Of a stretch of DNA of 64,000 nucleotides, positions 26,442 through 35,490 are shown in pieces. Position 1 is the first letter of the stretch; each line of letters starts with the position of its first letter. Source of the stretch: Sphingomonas faeni. Lineage in GTDB: Bacteria; Pseudomonadota; Alphaproteobacteria; Sphingomonadales; Sphingomonadaceae. Made by a program: the position numbers and the translations under genes. The stretch spans positions 186,001 through 250,000 of the forward strand of contig NZ_QAYE01000003.1 of NCBI RefSeq assembly GCF_003053745.1, in the 5' to 3' direction. A model generated the notes under the pieces. It did not search any database. It was not told the DNA's origin and saw only the letters and a program-made list of their open reading frames with translations.

Positions 26442-27998
26442 GTGCGTTACGCCTACGCCATTACCAGTGCTCTTCTCCTCGGCGGTGCGACCGCGACGCT
26501 CGCGCTCCAGCCGAGCGGTGCGCAGGTCGCGCAGAACGAACCCGGTGCGATCCAGGCGGTTTCGCCGAAGCCCGGCGCGCCGATGAGCTTCGCCGACATG
26601 GTCGCGCGGCTCCAGCCTGCCGTCGTGAACATTTCGACCAAGCAGACGATCGTCCAGAAGCAGCAGGCCAATCCGTTCGCGGGCACGCCGTTCGGCGACC
26701 TGTTCGGCGGCATGGGCGGCGGTGGCCAGGGCGGCGCGCCGGTGAAGCGCGAAGGCGCATCGCTTGGTTCGGGCTTCCTGATCTCGCCGGACGGCTATGT
26801 CGTCACCAACAACCACGTGATCTCGCCCGGCGCGCAGGGTGCGACGGTTGATTCGATCACAGTGACGCTGAGCGACAAGAAGGAATATGTCGCCAAGGTC
26901 ATCGGCAAGGACCAGGACTCCGATCTCGCGCTGCTGAAGATCGATGCCGCCAACCTGCCGTTCGTGAAGTTTGGTGATTCGAACGGGGCGCGCGTCGGCG
27001 ATTGGGTCGTCGCGATCGGCGAGCCGTTTGGCCTCGGCGGTACGGTCACGGCGGGCATTGTCTCGGCGATCAACCGCGTCACGGGGCAGGGTGGTGCGTA
27101 TGACCGCTTCATCCAGACCGACGCATCGATCAACCAGGGCAACTCGGGTGGTCCGATGTTCGATCTCAACGGCAACGTGATCGGCGTGAATTCGCAGATC
27201 TTCAGCCAGTCGGGCGGCAACATCGGTATCGGCTTCGCGATCCCTGCCGCCGTCGCCAAGCCGATCATCGCGACTTTTATGAAGGGCGGGACGATCGAAC
27301 GCGGTTACATCGGCGTGCAATTGGGTCGCAGCGGTCCGATCGACGAGGATACGGCGGCAGCGCTCGGTATCGCCAAGAACTCGGGCGAGCTGATCAATGA
27401 CGTGACTGCCGGCGGTCCTTCGGCGAAGGCCGGCGTGCGTGCCGGTGACGTCGTGACCAAGGTCAACGGTACGCCGGTGACCGCCGAACAGTCGCTGTCC
27501 TACCTCGTCTCTAACGTGAAGCCTGGTCAGACCGCGCGTCTTGACATTCTGCGTAACGGTAAGCCGGTGGTTGCCAACGTGGTCGTCGTACCGCGGCCCA
27601 GCGCGGACAAGCTGGCGGCAGTGGTCGGCGGCGATGCGCAAGGCTTTGGCACCGACGACGGCGATGATGGCGACGATTCCGCCACCCCCGCCGCACCGAC
27701 GGCCGGCGCAGCGCTCGGGATCGGTGTCCAGCCGCTCACCCCGGCGATTGCGCAGGCGGTCGGCGTCGAGGCGGGAACGCAGGGTGTCGTGATCGCCGTA
27801 GTCGCGCAGACCAGCGATGCATTCGGCAAGCTGAAGCGCGGCGACGTCATCATCTCGGTCAACGGGACGCCCGTCCGTACCGCGGTCGACGTCCAGAACG
27901 CGGTCAACGTCGCTAAGTCGGCCGGTCGCCCGCAGGTCCTGTTGCAGGTCAAGCGTGGACGTACCCCGGCACAGTTCCTGCCGGTCAAGATCAAGTAA
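26442..27998 (+). CDS. degP: Periplasmic serine protease of the DegP/HtrA family
   Basis: The 518-residue protein has a signal peptide (YAITSALLLGGATATLA). The trypsin-like domain has catalytic His125 (TNNHVI), Asp161 (DSDLALLK) and Ser235 (GNSGGPM). Two PDZ domains follow, around GYIGVQLGRSGP and, after an acidic linker (DDGDDGDDS), ALGIGVQPLTP. It degrades or refolds damaged envelope proteins. The GTG start at 26442 is preceded by a GAGAGGA element. It follows hflC closely and ends before a strong terminator, so hflK-hflC-degP forms an envelope quality-control block. Confidence 0.94.
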   Translation: MRYAYAITSALLLGGATATLALQPSGAQVAQNEPGAIQAVSPKPGAPMSFADMVARLQPAVVNISTKQTIVQKQQANPFAGTPFGDLFGGMGGGGQGGAPVKREGASLGSGFLISPDGYVVTNNHVISPGAQGATVDSITVTLSDKKEYVAKVIGKDQDSDLALLKIDAANLPFVKFGDSNGARVGDWVVAIGEPFGLGGTVTAGIVSAINRVTGQGGAYDRFIQTDASINQGNSGGPMFDLNGNVIGVNSQIFSQSGGNIGIGFAIPAAVAKPIIATFMKGGTIERGYIGVQLGRSGPIDEDTAAALGIAKNSGELINDVTAGGPSAKAGVRAGDVVTKVNGTPVTAEQSLSYLVSNVKPGQTARLDILRNGKPVVANVVVVPRPSADKLAAVVGGDAQGFGTDDGDDGDDSATPAAPTAGAALGIGVQPLTPAIAQAVGVEAGTQGVVIAVVAQTSDAFGKLKRGDVIISVNGTPVRTAVDVQNAVNVAKSAGRPQVLLQVKRGRTPAQFLPVKIK

Positions 27999-28021
27999 TC
28001 CCCGACTGACATGATCGATCG

Positions 28022-28060
28022 AAAGGACCGTCGCTCGCCTGAGCGGCGGTCCTTTTTCTT
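28022..28060 (+). terminator. Strong intrinsic terminator of the hflKC-degP block
   Basis: AAAGGACCGTCGCTC (28022-28036) pairs with GAGCGGCGGTCCTTT (28041-28055) around a GCCT loop, and a T-rich tract (TTTTTCTT) closes the stem. It lies 24 bases after the degP stop and is the clearest terminator in the window. Confidence 0.9.
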
Positions 28061-28108
28061 TGCGGCGCGCGGGGTTAGGGTCGGCGCCGGATACAGAGGA
28101 CGAGACCC

Positions 28109-29752
28109 ATGACCGACGGCATCTTCATCGGCGCGAGCGTGGACGGCAAGCAGCAGACGCTCGAACTGAAGCGCGCGAACCGCCACGGCCTGATCGCGGG
28201 TGCGACCGGTACCGGCAAGACGGTGACGTTGCAGGGGATCGTCGAGGGCTTTTCCACGAACGGCGTGCCGTGCTTCGTCGCCGACGTTAAGGGTGACCTG
28301 TCCGGGCTCGCGATGGCCGGCTCGCCGGCCGCGAAGACGCATGCGAGCTTCGCCGAACGCGCGAAGGCAATCGGCAACGATAGCTGGGCCTATGCCGACA
28401 ACCCGGTGCAGTTCTGGGACCTGTTCGGCGAACAGGGCCATCCGATCCGCACCACGATCAGCGAGATGGGGCCGCTGCTGTTGTCGCGCCTCATGGACCT
28501 CAACGAGGTGCAGGAAGGCGTGTTGACGATCGCCTTCCACGTCGCCGACAAGGAGGGGCTGCTGCTGATCGACCTCGACGATCTGCAAGCGATGCTGACC
28601 GAATGCGCGGGGCGTGCTGACGAGCTGACGGTGACGTACGGCAACGTGTCGAAACAGTCGATCGGCGCGATCCAGCGTTCGTTGCTCCAGTTGCGTACGC
28701 AGGGTGCGGAGAATTTCTTCGGCGAGCCCGCGCTCGAGATGAACGACTTCATCGGCGTTGACGACAAGGGGCGGGGGATCGTCAACATCCTCGCCGCCGA
28801 CAGACTGATGGCCTCGCCGAAGCTGTATGCGACGTTTTTGCTGTGGCTGATGAGCGAGCTGTTCGAGCAGCTCCCCGAGGTCGGCGATCCCGAGAAGCCC
28901 GTGCTGTGCTTCTTCTTCGACGAGGCGCATCTGCTGTTCGACGAGGCGCCCAAGGCCCTGTTGGAGAAGATCGAGCAGCTCGTCCGGCTGATCCGCTCGA
29001 AGGGGGTGGGCGTGTATTTCATCACGCAGAACCCGATCGACGTTCCCGACACGGTGGCGGGGCAGCTCGGCAACCGCGTCCAGCACGCGTTGCGCGCTTT
29101 CACGCCGCGCGATCAGGCTGCGGTGCGGTCGGCGGCGGAGACGTTCCGGGCGAATCCCGGCGTCGACGTCGCGACGATCATTACTGAGCTGAAGGTGGGT
29201 GAGGCGCTGGTGTCGCTGCTTCAGGCGGACGGCGCGCCGACCCCGGTCGAGCGGACGCTGATCAAGCCGCCTGCCTCGCGTGTCGGGCCGATCACGCCAG
29301 CGGAGCGCAAGGTGATGATCGAGACCGATGCGGTCGGGGCGAAGTACGACACGCTGGTCGATCGGGAGTCAGCGGAGGAATTGCTGGCCGCGAAGACGCT
29401 GGAAGCGAGTGCCGCGGCGGCTGAGGCCAAGGCAACGACCGAGGCGGAGAAGGTTGAGGCAGCGCAGGCGAAGGTTGATGCGAAGGCCGCGAAAGAGGCG
29501 GAACGGACTCGGATTGCGGACCAGCGCGAGGCGGATCGCCAGCAGCGCGAGGCCGACCGCGAGGCGGCGAATTCGCCCTGGACCAAGATGGCATCGTCGG
29601 CGACACGCGCGGCGAGTTCGTCGATCGGGCGGCAGGTTGCCAACGAGATCGGCAAGCAGGTGTTCGGGACGAAGTCGCGCCGGTCGGCGTCGAGCGGTGG
29701 CCTGGTCGGCACGGTTCTGCGCGGGGTGTTAGGCGGGCTGTTCCGGGGGTAG
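28109..29752 (+). CDS. HerA-like helicase/ATPase (DUF853 family)
   Basis: The 547-residue protein has an ATPase core: Walker A GATGTGKT near residue 35, Walker B VLCFFFDEAHLLF near 270 and a sensor region (VYFITQNPIDVPDTV). A long Ala/Glu/Lys-rich coiled coil runs from about residue 435 to 490, with a glycine-rich tail (GGLVGTVLRGVLGGLFRG). DUF853 proteins, YjgR in E. coli, are HerA/FtsK-type ATPases of unknown function. ATG 28109 begins MTDGIFIGASVDGKQQ. It stands alone after the degP terminator. Confidence 0.85.
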   Translation: MTDGIFIGASVDGKQQTLELKRANRHGLIAGATGTGKTVTLQGIVEGFSTNGVPCFVADVKGDLSGLAMAGSPAAKTHASFAERAKAIGNDSWAYADNPVQFWDLFGEQGHPIRTTISEMGPLLLSRLMDLNEVQEGVLTIAFHVADKEGLLLIDLDDLQAMLTECAGRADELTVTYGNVSKQSIGAIQRSLLQLRTQGAENFFGEPALEMNDFIGVDDKGRGIVNILAADRLMASPKLYATFLLWLMSELFEQLPEVGDPEKPVLCFFFDEAHLLFDEAPKALLEKIEQLVRLIRSKGVGVYFITQNPIDVPDTVAGQLGNRVQHALRAFTPRDQAAVRSAAETFRANPGVDVATIITELKVGEALVSLLQADGAPTPVERTLIKPPASRVGPITPAERKVMIETDAVGAKYDTLVDRESAEELLAAKTLEASAAAAEAKATTEAEKVEAAQAKVDAKAAKEAERTRIADQREADRQQREADREAANSPWTKMASSATRAASSSIGRQVANEIGKQVFGTKSRRSASSGGLVGTVLRGVLGGLFRG

Positions 29753-29797
29753 ACTGCTCGCATGATCAGGGGACGAGCCGCCCCCCAAACAAACACA

Positions 29798-29901
29798 CCA
29801 CCCCGGCGGAGGCCGGGGCCCAATTGGGGAACGGAGGTAACGTCGGACGGCGCTCCGTTGCATCGATCTTCCCAATTGGGCCCCGGCCTTCGCCGGGGTG
29901 G
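29798..29901. repeat. About 104-bp palindromic element, CCACCCCGGCGGAGG family (copy 2)
   Basis: The arms CCACCCCGGCGGAGGCCGGGG and CCCCGGCCTTCGCCGGGGTGG, each ending in CAATTGGG, face each other around about 45 bases. The right arm stops only 11 bases before the AAGGAG of the next gene, so the element lies within that gene's 5-prime leader. Confidence 0.85.
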
Positions 29902-29926
29902 AAGCCAGTTTTCAAGGAGTCAGACG

Positions 29927-31171
29927 ATGTCCCTCGATTTCGAATCCACTACCGACTGGGCCCCGACCGACTGGACCACCATCGGCGAGGACAGCCTCGA
30001 CGAGGCGATCACCCTCCGGCGCGCGATCCACGCCGATCCCGAGGTCGGGCTCCATTGCCCGCGCACCTCGGACAAGGTGAAGGCAGCCCTAGCCGGCCTC
30101 CCGCTCGAAATCCGCGAGGGCCCTTCGACCACCGGTTTCGTCGCGATCCTGCGTGGCGGGCGCGCAGGCAATGCTGGTGGCAACGGGCGGACGATACTGC
30201 TCCGCGGCGACATGGACGCGCTGCCGATGCAGGAGGAGACCGGACTGCCGTTCGCCTCCAAGGTCGACGGTGCGATGCACGCCTGCGGTCATGATTCGCA
30301 TACCGCGATGCTCGTTGGCGCGGCCAAGGCACTCTGCGCCCGGCGTGACGAACTGCCTGGCACGGTCGTCTTCATGTTCCAGCCCGGCGAGGAGGGCCAT
30401 CACGGCGCGCGTCATATGATCGCCGACGGCCTGCTCGACTCGCCGCTGCCCGAGGCTGGCTTCGCGCTACACATCTCGCCGAACATGCCGATGGGCCATG
30501 TGGTCAGCCGTGCGGGTACGCTGATGGCGTCGACCGATACGCTGCGTGCGACGATTACAGGTCGCGGGGGGCACGCTGCGATGCCGCACGACTGCCTCGA
30601 TCCGCTGCCGATCGCCTGCGAGATCGTTACCGCTTTACAAACCTATGTCGCGCGGCAGGTTGCCGTCACCGATCCTGCGGTGCTTTCGATCACCAAGCTC
30701 AACGCCGGCTCCGCGCACAACGTCATCCCGTCGACCGTCGAGATGCTCGGCACGATGCGGACGCTGTCGGAGCGCACCCGCGAGCAGGTGCGTGCGGCGT
30801 TCATCCGCATGGTCGAGGGTATCGCCGCCGCGCACGGCGCGGTTGGTACGCCGACGATCGAGGAGGGCTATCCGGTCACGGTCAACGACGAGCGCGCAAC
30901 CGATTTGATGAAGGCGTGTGCGACCGCGATCGGTGGCGAGGGCGCGTATCAGGTGATGCCGCCGATGATGGGCGCGGAGGACTTCTCGTACGTGCTCCAG
31001 AAGCTGCCCGGGGCGATGGCGTTCATTGGTGCGGCGCCCGAGGGTAGCGATCCGCGGACCAACCCGCCGCTTCACAACACGAAGATGACGATCGACGAAC
31101 GCGTGATGGCGCACGGGATCGCGATGCACTGTGCGGTGGCGGAGCGGTTTTTGGCGAACGGGTTCGACTAA
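29927..31171 (+). CDS. M20 family metallo-hydrolase (amidohydrolase)
   Basis: The 414-residue protein has the M20D metal-binding motifs: RGDMDALPM, ACGHDSHTAM, QPGEEGHHGARHM and the late GAEDFSY. A dimerisation insertion (GRGGHAAMPHDCLDPLPIA) lies in the middle. Members hydrolyse amide bonds such as N-acyl or hippurate-type substrates in the cytoplasm; the exact substrate is unknown. ATG 29927 follows AAGGAG. A palindromic element sits just upstream, and a short hairpin follows the stop. Confidence 0.88.
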   Translation: MSLDFESTTDWAPTDWTTIGEDSLDEAITLRRAIHADPEVGLHCPRTSDKVKAALAGLPLEIREGPSTTGFVAILRGGRAGNAGGNGRTILLRGDMDALPMQEETGLPFASKVDGAMHACGHDSHTAMLVGAAKALCARRDELPGTVVFMFQPGEEGHHGARHMIADGLLDSPLPEAGFALHISPNMPMGHVVSRAGTLMASTDTLRATITGRGGHAAMPHDCLDPLPIACEIVTALQTYVARQVAVTDPAVLSITKLNAGSAHNVIPSTVEMLGTMRTLSERTREQVRAAFIRMVEGIAAAHGAVGTPTIEEGYPVTVNDERATDLMKACATAIGGEGAYQVMPPMMGAEDFSYVLQKLPGAMAFIGAAPEGSDPRTNPPLHNTKMTIDERVMAHGIAMHCAVAERFLANGFD

Positions 31172-31184
31172 GAGCGCCTTCTTA

Positions 31185-31205
31185 CCCCTCCCTTTCAGGG
31201 AGGGG
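31185..31205. terminator. Bidirectional hairpin between convergent genes
   Basis: CCCCTCCCT (31185-31193) pairs perfectly with AGGGAGGGG (31197-31205) around TTC. It lies in the 43-base gap between convergent genes and belongs to the same G/C-rich type as longer elements at 48143, 54641 and 59841. There is no T-run in either direction. Confidence 0.5.
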
Positions 31206-31214
31206 GGCAAAAGC

Positions 31215-32327
31215 TCAGCCTCTTGGGCGCGTGGTGCCCGCATAGTTGGCCACCGCCGCCGCTGCCGCCTGGATCAGTTTCTGGCGCTCCGGCATCGGAC
31301 GGATAGTGTCGCCGATCATCACTGCGATTCCATAACGACGTCCATCGGGGGCGGTGAGGAGCCCGACGTCGTTGAAGCCGGCGTTCCGGCGGCCGAGGTC
31401 CTGGCCGGTGCCGGTCTTGTGCGCGATCTCCCAGCCGCCGGGGAGTGCGGCGCGCAGGCGAGCGCGGCCGGTTACCGAGCGACCCATCGTATCGAGGAGA
31501 ATTTTTGTAGAAGTCTCCGACAACAGGTCGCCCTTGGCCAGTCGGGCAATCGCATCGGCGATAGCGATCGGCGCGGCACCATCGGGCGGATTGCGGACAT
31601 ACGCGTTCAGCGCAGCCTCGCGCACCGCGGGCGATAGCCTGTTGCGCGCCGTCATGAAGCCACCATTGACTGCGTAGGACGGCTGCCAGACCAGCCCCGC
31701 CGTGCCGCTCTGCAACAACCGCTCGCCCGGCCCGAACCGGATCGCGCCGAGTTGTTTGCGCGCGATCATCGACCGCACCGCGGACGGCCCGCCGACACGC
31801 GTGAGCAACCGGTCGTTCGCGGTATTGTCGCTATGCGTCAGCGCGCGCGTCAGTAGCTCGCCGACCGTCGTCCGATAGCCGTCACCCTTGACCAGCATCG
31901 CGATCGGCTGGTGGAACAGCGTCAGGTCCTGCGGCCGCACGACGATCGGCTCGTCGAGGCGGATCTTGCCCTGGTCGCGCAGGTCCATCACGGTCATCGC
32001 GACCCAGAGCTTGCTGACCGATTGCTGCGGCAGCAACTGGCGACCGCCGGCTTCCACCGTCCAGCCATCGTCGACCGCGCGTATCGCGATGCCAGCCTTG
32101 CCCTGGAACCCGCTCTGCAGTTCGGAGATCGCGTTGACGAGACCGGCGGGCGCGGGGCGCGGCGTACGCGGCAGGGGAGGCGGCACCGGGATCGACACGA
32201 CCCCCTCGGACTGATGCACCGGGGAGACGGCGGGCGGGGTCGGTCGCGACGCCGATCCACATCCGGCGAGCGCCGTGCCGAACAGGGCGGTTGCCAGAAG
32301 GCGCTGGAATGCACTCGCCGATGTCAT
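31215..32327 (-). CDS. Class A beta-lactamase-like serine hydrolase, lipoprotein
   Basis: The 370-residue protein has a lipobox (GTALAGC, then GS), so it is probably anchored in a membrane facing the periplasm. A proline-rich linker leads to a penicillin-recognising domain with SVSK (Ser103), SDN (THSDNTAND) and KTG (IAHKTGTGQD). In true class A enzymes the ExxLN loop lies between SDN and KTG. Here that region is about 35 residues longer and shows no ExxLN, so deacylation and hence resistance activity are doubtful. ATG 32327 was chosen; longer frames start without a signal sequence. Confidence 0.8.
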   Translation of the reverse strand: MTSASAFQRLLATALFGTALAGCGSASRPTPPAVSPVHQSEGVVSIPVPPPLPRTPRPAPAGLVNAISELQSGFQGKAGIAIRAVDDGWTVEAGGRQLLPQQSVSKLWVAMTVMDLRDQGKIRLDEPIVVRPQDLTLFHQPIAMLVKGDGYRTTVGELLTRALTHSDNTANDRLLTRVGGPSAVRSMIARKQLGAIRFGPGERLLQSGTAGLVWQPSYAVNGGFMTARNRLSPAVREAALNAYVRNPPDGAAPIAIADAIARLAKGDLLSETSTKILLDTMGRSVTGRARLRAALPGGWEIAHKTGTGQDLGRRNAGFNDVGLLTAPDGRRYGIAVMIGDTIRPMPERQKLIQAAAAAVANYAGTTRPRG

Positions 32328-32445
32328 GATGGATTGAACGCCCTGCACTGAAGCATCGACCCTTATCCGTTGATCGGCCACGCGAAACTGCGGCGGCACG
32401 TCGCTGCGACGAAGCGCGCCGACGATGCGCCGAGCCGCCGTCATC

Positions 32446-34023
32446 CTATGGAACGAGAACCGTATCGACCGCCTCCGGCAGCGTCTCCGGGTAATCGAGC
32501 GTGAAGTGCAGCCCGCGGCTTTCATGCCGATGCAGCGCGGATCGCACGATCAATTCGGCGGTCTGGAGCAGGTTGCGCAACTCGATCAGGTCGGGCGTGA
32601 CGCGGAAATGCTGGTAATATTCCGCGACCTCGTCGTTGAGCAGTTCGATGCGGTGCTTGGCGCGTTCGAGCCGCTTGGTGGTGCGGACGATGCCGACGTA
32701 ATTCCACATGAAGCGGCGAATTTCAGTCCAGGTCTGCTTGATCACGACCTCTTCGTCCGAGTCCGTTACGCGGCTCTCGTCCCAGGGCCGGATCGGCGGG
32801 GGCGGGAGGAGATCGTCCCAAGCCGCGGCGATGCTGTCGGCCGCCGCTTCGCCGAACACGAAGCATTCGAGCAGCGAATTGGACGCCAGGCGGTTGGCGC
32901 CGTGCAGGCCGGACTCGGTGCACTCGCCTGCCGCATACAGGCCCGGAAGATCGGTCTTGCCATGTTCGTCGATGACGATGCCGCCGCACGTATAGTGCTG
33001 CGCGGGGACGACCGGGATCGGCTGCGTCGTCATGTCGATGCCGAGGCCGAGCAGCTTCTCGTGGATGTTGGGGAAGTGATGCCGGATGAACTCGGCCGGC
33101 ATGTGGCTGATGTCGAGATGGACGTAGTCGAGTCCGTAGCGCTTGATCTCAGCGTCGATCGCACGCGCGACGATATCGCGGGGGGCAAGTTCCATCCGCG
33201 CAGGGTCGTAATAGGTCATGAAACGCTTGCCGGTCGACGGATTGATCAACCGCCCGCCTTCGCCGCGGACCGCTTCCGTGATCAGGAAGTTCTTGACCTC
33301 CAGATTGTAGAGGCAGGTCGGGTGAAATTGCATCATTTCCATGTTCGAGACGCGGGCGCCCGCGCGCCACGCCATCGCGATGCCGTCGCCGGTCGCACCG
33401 CGGGGGGCGGTCGAAAACAGGTAGGTGCGGCCCGCGCCGCCGGTCGCGAGGATCGTCGCCCGCGCGGTGTAGAGGGCTACGCGCTCGGTCTTGCGGTCGA
33501 CCGCGTAGACGCCCCAGACGTTGCCCGAGCCCGAATAACGTTCCTCGTGACGGCCGGTGGCGAGGTCGATCGCGATCTGATCGGGCACCAGCGTGACGTT
33601 CGGGTGTGCTTCGGCGGCCTTCTGCAACGCCTCCTGCACCGCCCAGCCGGTCGCGTCGGCGACGTGGACGATGCGGCGATGGCTGTGGCCGCCCTCGCGG
33701 GTGAGGTGGAGCGCGTTGCCTTCGGTCTCGAACGGGACGCCGAGATGCGTCAGGCGTTCGATTGCGGCGGGGGCGCCTTCGACGACCATTTCGACGATCG
33801 CGCGGTCGTTAAGGCCGGCGCCGGCGACCATCGTATCCTCGACATGATTCTCGAACGTGTCGCCGGGTTCGAGCACCGCGGCGATCCCGCCCTGCGCCCA
33901 GGCGGTCGAGCCTTCGTTGAGCGCGCCCTTTGCGAGTACCGTGACCTTGAAGCGGTCGGCAAGATTGAGCGCCGCGGTAAGACCTGCGGCGCCCGAGCCG
34001 ACGATCAGGATGTCGCTCGTCAT
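32446..34023 (-). CDS. nadB: L-aspartate oxidase
   Basis: The 525-residue flavoprotein starts MTSDILIVGSGAAGLTAALN, the FAD-binding motif. It continues with GSTAWAQGGIAAV, GHSHRRIVH, QFHPTCLY, EAVRGEGG and AAGECTESGLHGANRLASNS, all typical of NadB. It oxidises aspartate to iminoaspartate, the first step of de novo NAD synthesis with NadA. The nadA and nadC genes are not next to it. Its ATG overlaps the stop of the ABC ATPase gene by 4 bases. Confidence 0.93.
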   Translation of the reverse strand: MTSDILIVGSGAAGLTAALNLADRFKVTVLAKGALNEGSTAWAQGGIAAVLEPGDTFENHVEDTMVAGAGLNDRAIVEMVVEGAPAAIERLTHLGVPFETEGNALHLTREGGHSHRRIVHVADATGWAVQEALQKAAEAHPNVTLVPDQIAIDLATGRHEERYSGSGNVWGVYAVDRKTERVALYTARATILATGGAGRTYLFSTAPRGATGDGIAMAWRAGARVSNMEMMQFHPTCLYNLEVKNFLITEAVRGEGGRLINPSTGKRFMTYYDPARMELAPRDIVARAIDAEIKRYGLDYVHLDISHMPAEFIRHHFPNIHEKLLGLGIDMTTQPIPVVPAQHYTCGGIVIDEHGKTDLPGLYAAGECTESGLHGANRLASNSLLECFVFGEAAADSIAAAWDDLLPPPPIRPWDESRVTDSDEEVVIKQTWTEIRRFMWNYVGIVRTTKRLERAKHRIELLNDEVAEYYQHFRVTPDLIELRNLLQTAELIVRSALHRHESRGLHFTLDYPETLPEAVDTVLVP

Positions 34024-34958
34024 GCGTTGGCGGCGCGGGTCAGGCTGAGGAAGACGTCCTCGAGATCGGGTTCCTTGGTCGAGACGTCGACGATGCCGAA
34101 GCCGCTGCTTTGGATCGCGGCGAGGACTTCACCGGCGTTCACGCGGTCCTTCTTGTACGTGATTTCGAGGGTGCGCGTGCCCTTGAGCGCGATCTTCTGG
34201 AAGCAGGCGTTGGCGGGGATGTCGGTCACGTCGCGATCGACGGTGACGGCGACGATCTTCTCCTGCGCCTTGCCGACCAGCTCGCGCGTCGGTTCGTTCG
34301 CGATCAGGCGGCCGTTGTTGATGATCGCGATCCGATCGCAGAGTTCTTCGGCTTCCTCGAGATAGTGCGTGGTGAGCACCACCGTCACGCCGGCCTGGTT
34401 GAGGCTGCGGACATAGGTCCAGAGCTGCTGACGGAGTTCGATGTCGACGCCCGCAGTGGGCTCGTCGAGGACGAGGACGGGGGGCGAGTGGACCATCGCC
34501 TTCGCCACCATCAGGCGGCGCTTCATTCCGCCGGACAGCGTGCGGGCGTAAGCGTGCGCCTTGTCCTCGAGATGGACCGCGCGGAGCAGTTCCATCGTGC
34601 GGCGCTTTGCCTTGGGGACGCCGTAGAGGCCGGCCTGAATCTCCAGCGTCTCGAATGGCGAGAAGAACGGATCGAACAGGATCTCTTGGTTGACGATGCC
34701 GATCGACGCCTTGGCGTTGCGCGGGTGCTCGTCGATGTCGAAGCCCCAGATCGCGGCGCCGCCGTCGGTCTTGTTGACGAGGCCGGCGAGGATGTTGATC
34801 AGCGTCGACTTCCCCGCACCGTTGGGGCCCAGCAGCCCGAAAATCTGGCCGCGGGGCACGTCGAACGTCACGTCGTCGAGCGCACGCTTGGGCGGCGCGG
34901 TGCCGACGGGCGCGTAGGTCTTGCTGAGGTTTTTGATGGCGATCGCGGCTTCGGTCAT
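34020..34958 (-). CDS. ABC transporter ATP-binding protein
   Basis: The 312-residue ATPase has Walker A GPNGAGKST, the signature LSGGMKRRL, Walker B VLVLDEPTAGVD and the switch TTHYLEEAEE. The C-terminal extension (about 70 residues) is of the DrrA/CcmA-like exporter type. No permease gene is adjacent: nadB follows with a 4-base overlap and a repeat element lies upstream, so its membrane partner must be encoded elsewhere. Substrate unknown. Confidence 0.88.
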   Translation of the reverse strand: MTEAAIAIKNLSKTYAPVGTAPPKRALDDVTFDVPRGQIFGLLGPNGAGKSTLINILAGLVNKTDGGAAIWGFDIDEHPRNAKASIGIVNQEILFDPFFSPFETLEIQAGLYGVPKAKRRTMELLRAVHLEDKAHAYARTLSGGMKRRLMVAKAMVHSPPVLVLDEPTAGVDIELRQQLWTYVRSLNQAGVTVVLTTHYLEEAEELCDRIAIINNGRLIANEPTRELVGKAQEKIVAVTVDRDVTDIPANACFQKIALKGTRTLEITYKKDRVNAGEVLAAIQSSGFGIVDVSTKEPDLEDVFLSLTRAANA

Positions 34959-35002
34959 GGCTGCGGCATAGCGGCGGCCGCAAGGCGGGTCATCCCCTGA
35001 TG

Positions 35003-35176
35003 CTGCAAGAAGATGTGTTCACGCGAAGGCGCAAAGGCGCGAGGGATGCGGCGCGCAGACGATCGGTCGGCAGACAAAACGAACTGCGCTGCCATAGGCG
35101 ATTGAAAAGTCGCCGTGCGACAAGCGCAACATCTTCGCGCCTTTGCGCCTTCGCGTGAACACATCTTCTGTTGCAG
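35003..35176. repeat. 174-bp inverted-repeat element with about 43-bp arms
   Basis: The left arm starts CTGCAAGAAGATGTGTTCAC and continues ...CGAAGGCGCAAAGGCGCGA. The right arm (35133-35176) is its reverse complement with one two-base indel and ends TTGCAG. The middle of about 90 bases contains a smaller GGCGA...TCGCC hairpin. It resembles a miniature inverted-repeat element, but no target duplication was recognised. A related short hairpin is at 60566-60616. It fills most of the 280-base gap between the divergent ABC ATPase and zinc-finger genes. Confidence 0.8.
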
Positions 35177-35238
35177 GGCAACGGACGCGGGTGGAAGAAC
35201 CAATTGCCCGGCCCGCGCGCGCTTGCTATCGCCACCTC

Positions 35239-35472
35239 ATGCATCCGCCGCTCGAAACCACCCGTGTCACCCACGCCCGCGTCGCCTGCGACGGCGCCAC
35301 CGACATTCCCGGCGGCGCAGCGCTCGGCCATCCGCGCGTTTGGTTGCAGATCGACGAGACGGGATACGTCGATTGCGGCTATTGCGACCGCCGCTTCATT
35401 CTCGTCGGCGGCGCCTCCGATGGCGCGGACCAGTCGACTTTGCGCGATCACGGGGATGGCGCAGGGCGCTAA
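35239..35472 (+). CDS. Zinc-finger domain protein (zf-CHCC type)
   Basis: The 77-residue protein contains [15 protein letters not shown] and [12 protein letters not shown]. This Cys-His-Cys-Cys arrangement matches the zinc domain related to the NDUFS6 accessory subunit of complex I. In alphaproteobacteria such small proteins are usually annotated as zinc-finger domain-containing. ATG 35239 is the first codon of the compact domain. It is followed 18 bases later by tldD, so the two may be co-transcribed. Confidence 0.8.
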   Translation: MHPPLETTRVTHARVACDGATDIPGGAALGHPRVWLQIDETGYVDCGYCDRRFILVGGASDGADQSTLRDHGDGAGR

Positions 35473-35490
35473 GCCTCTTATATCTATCGG

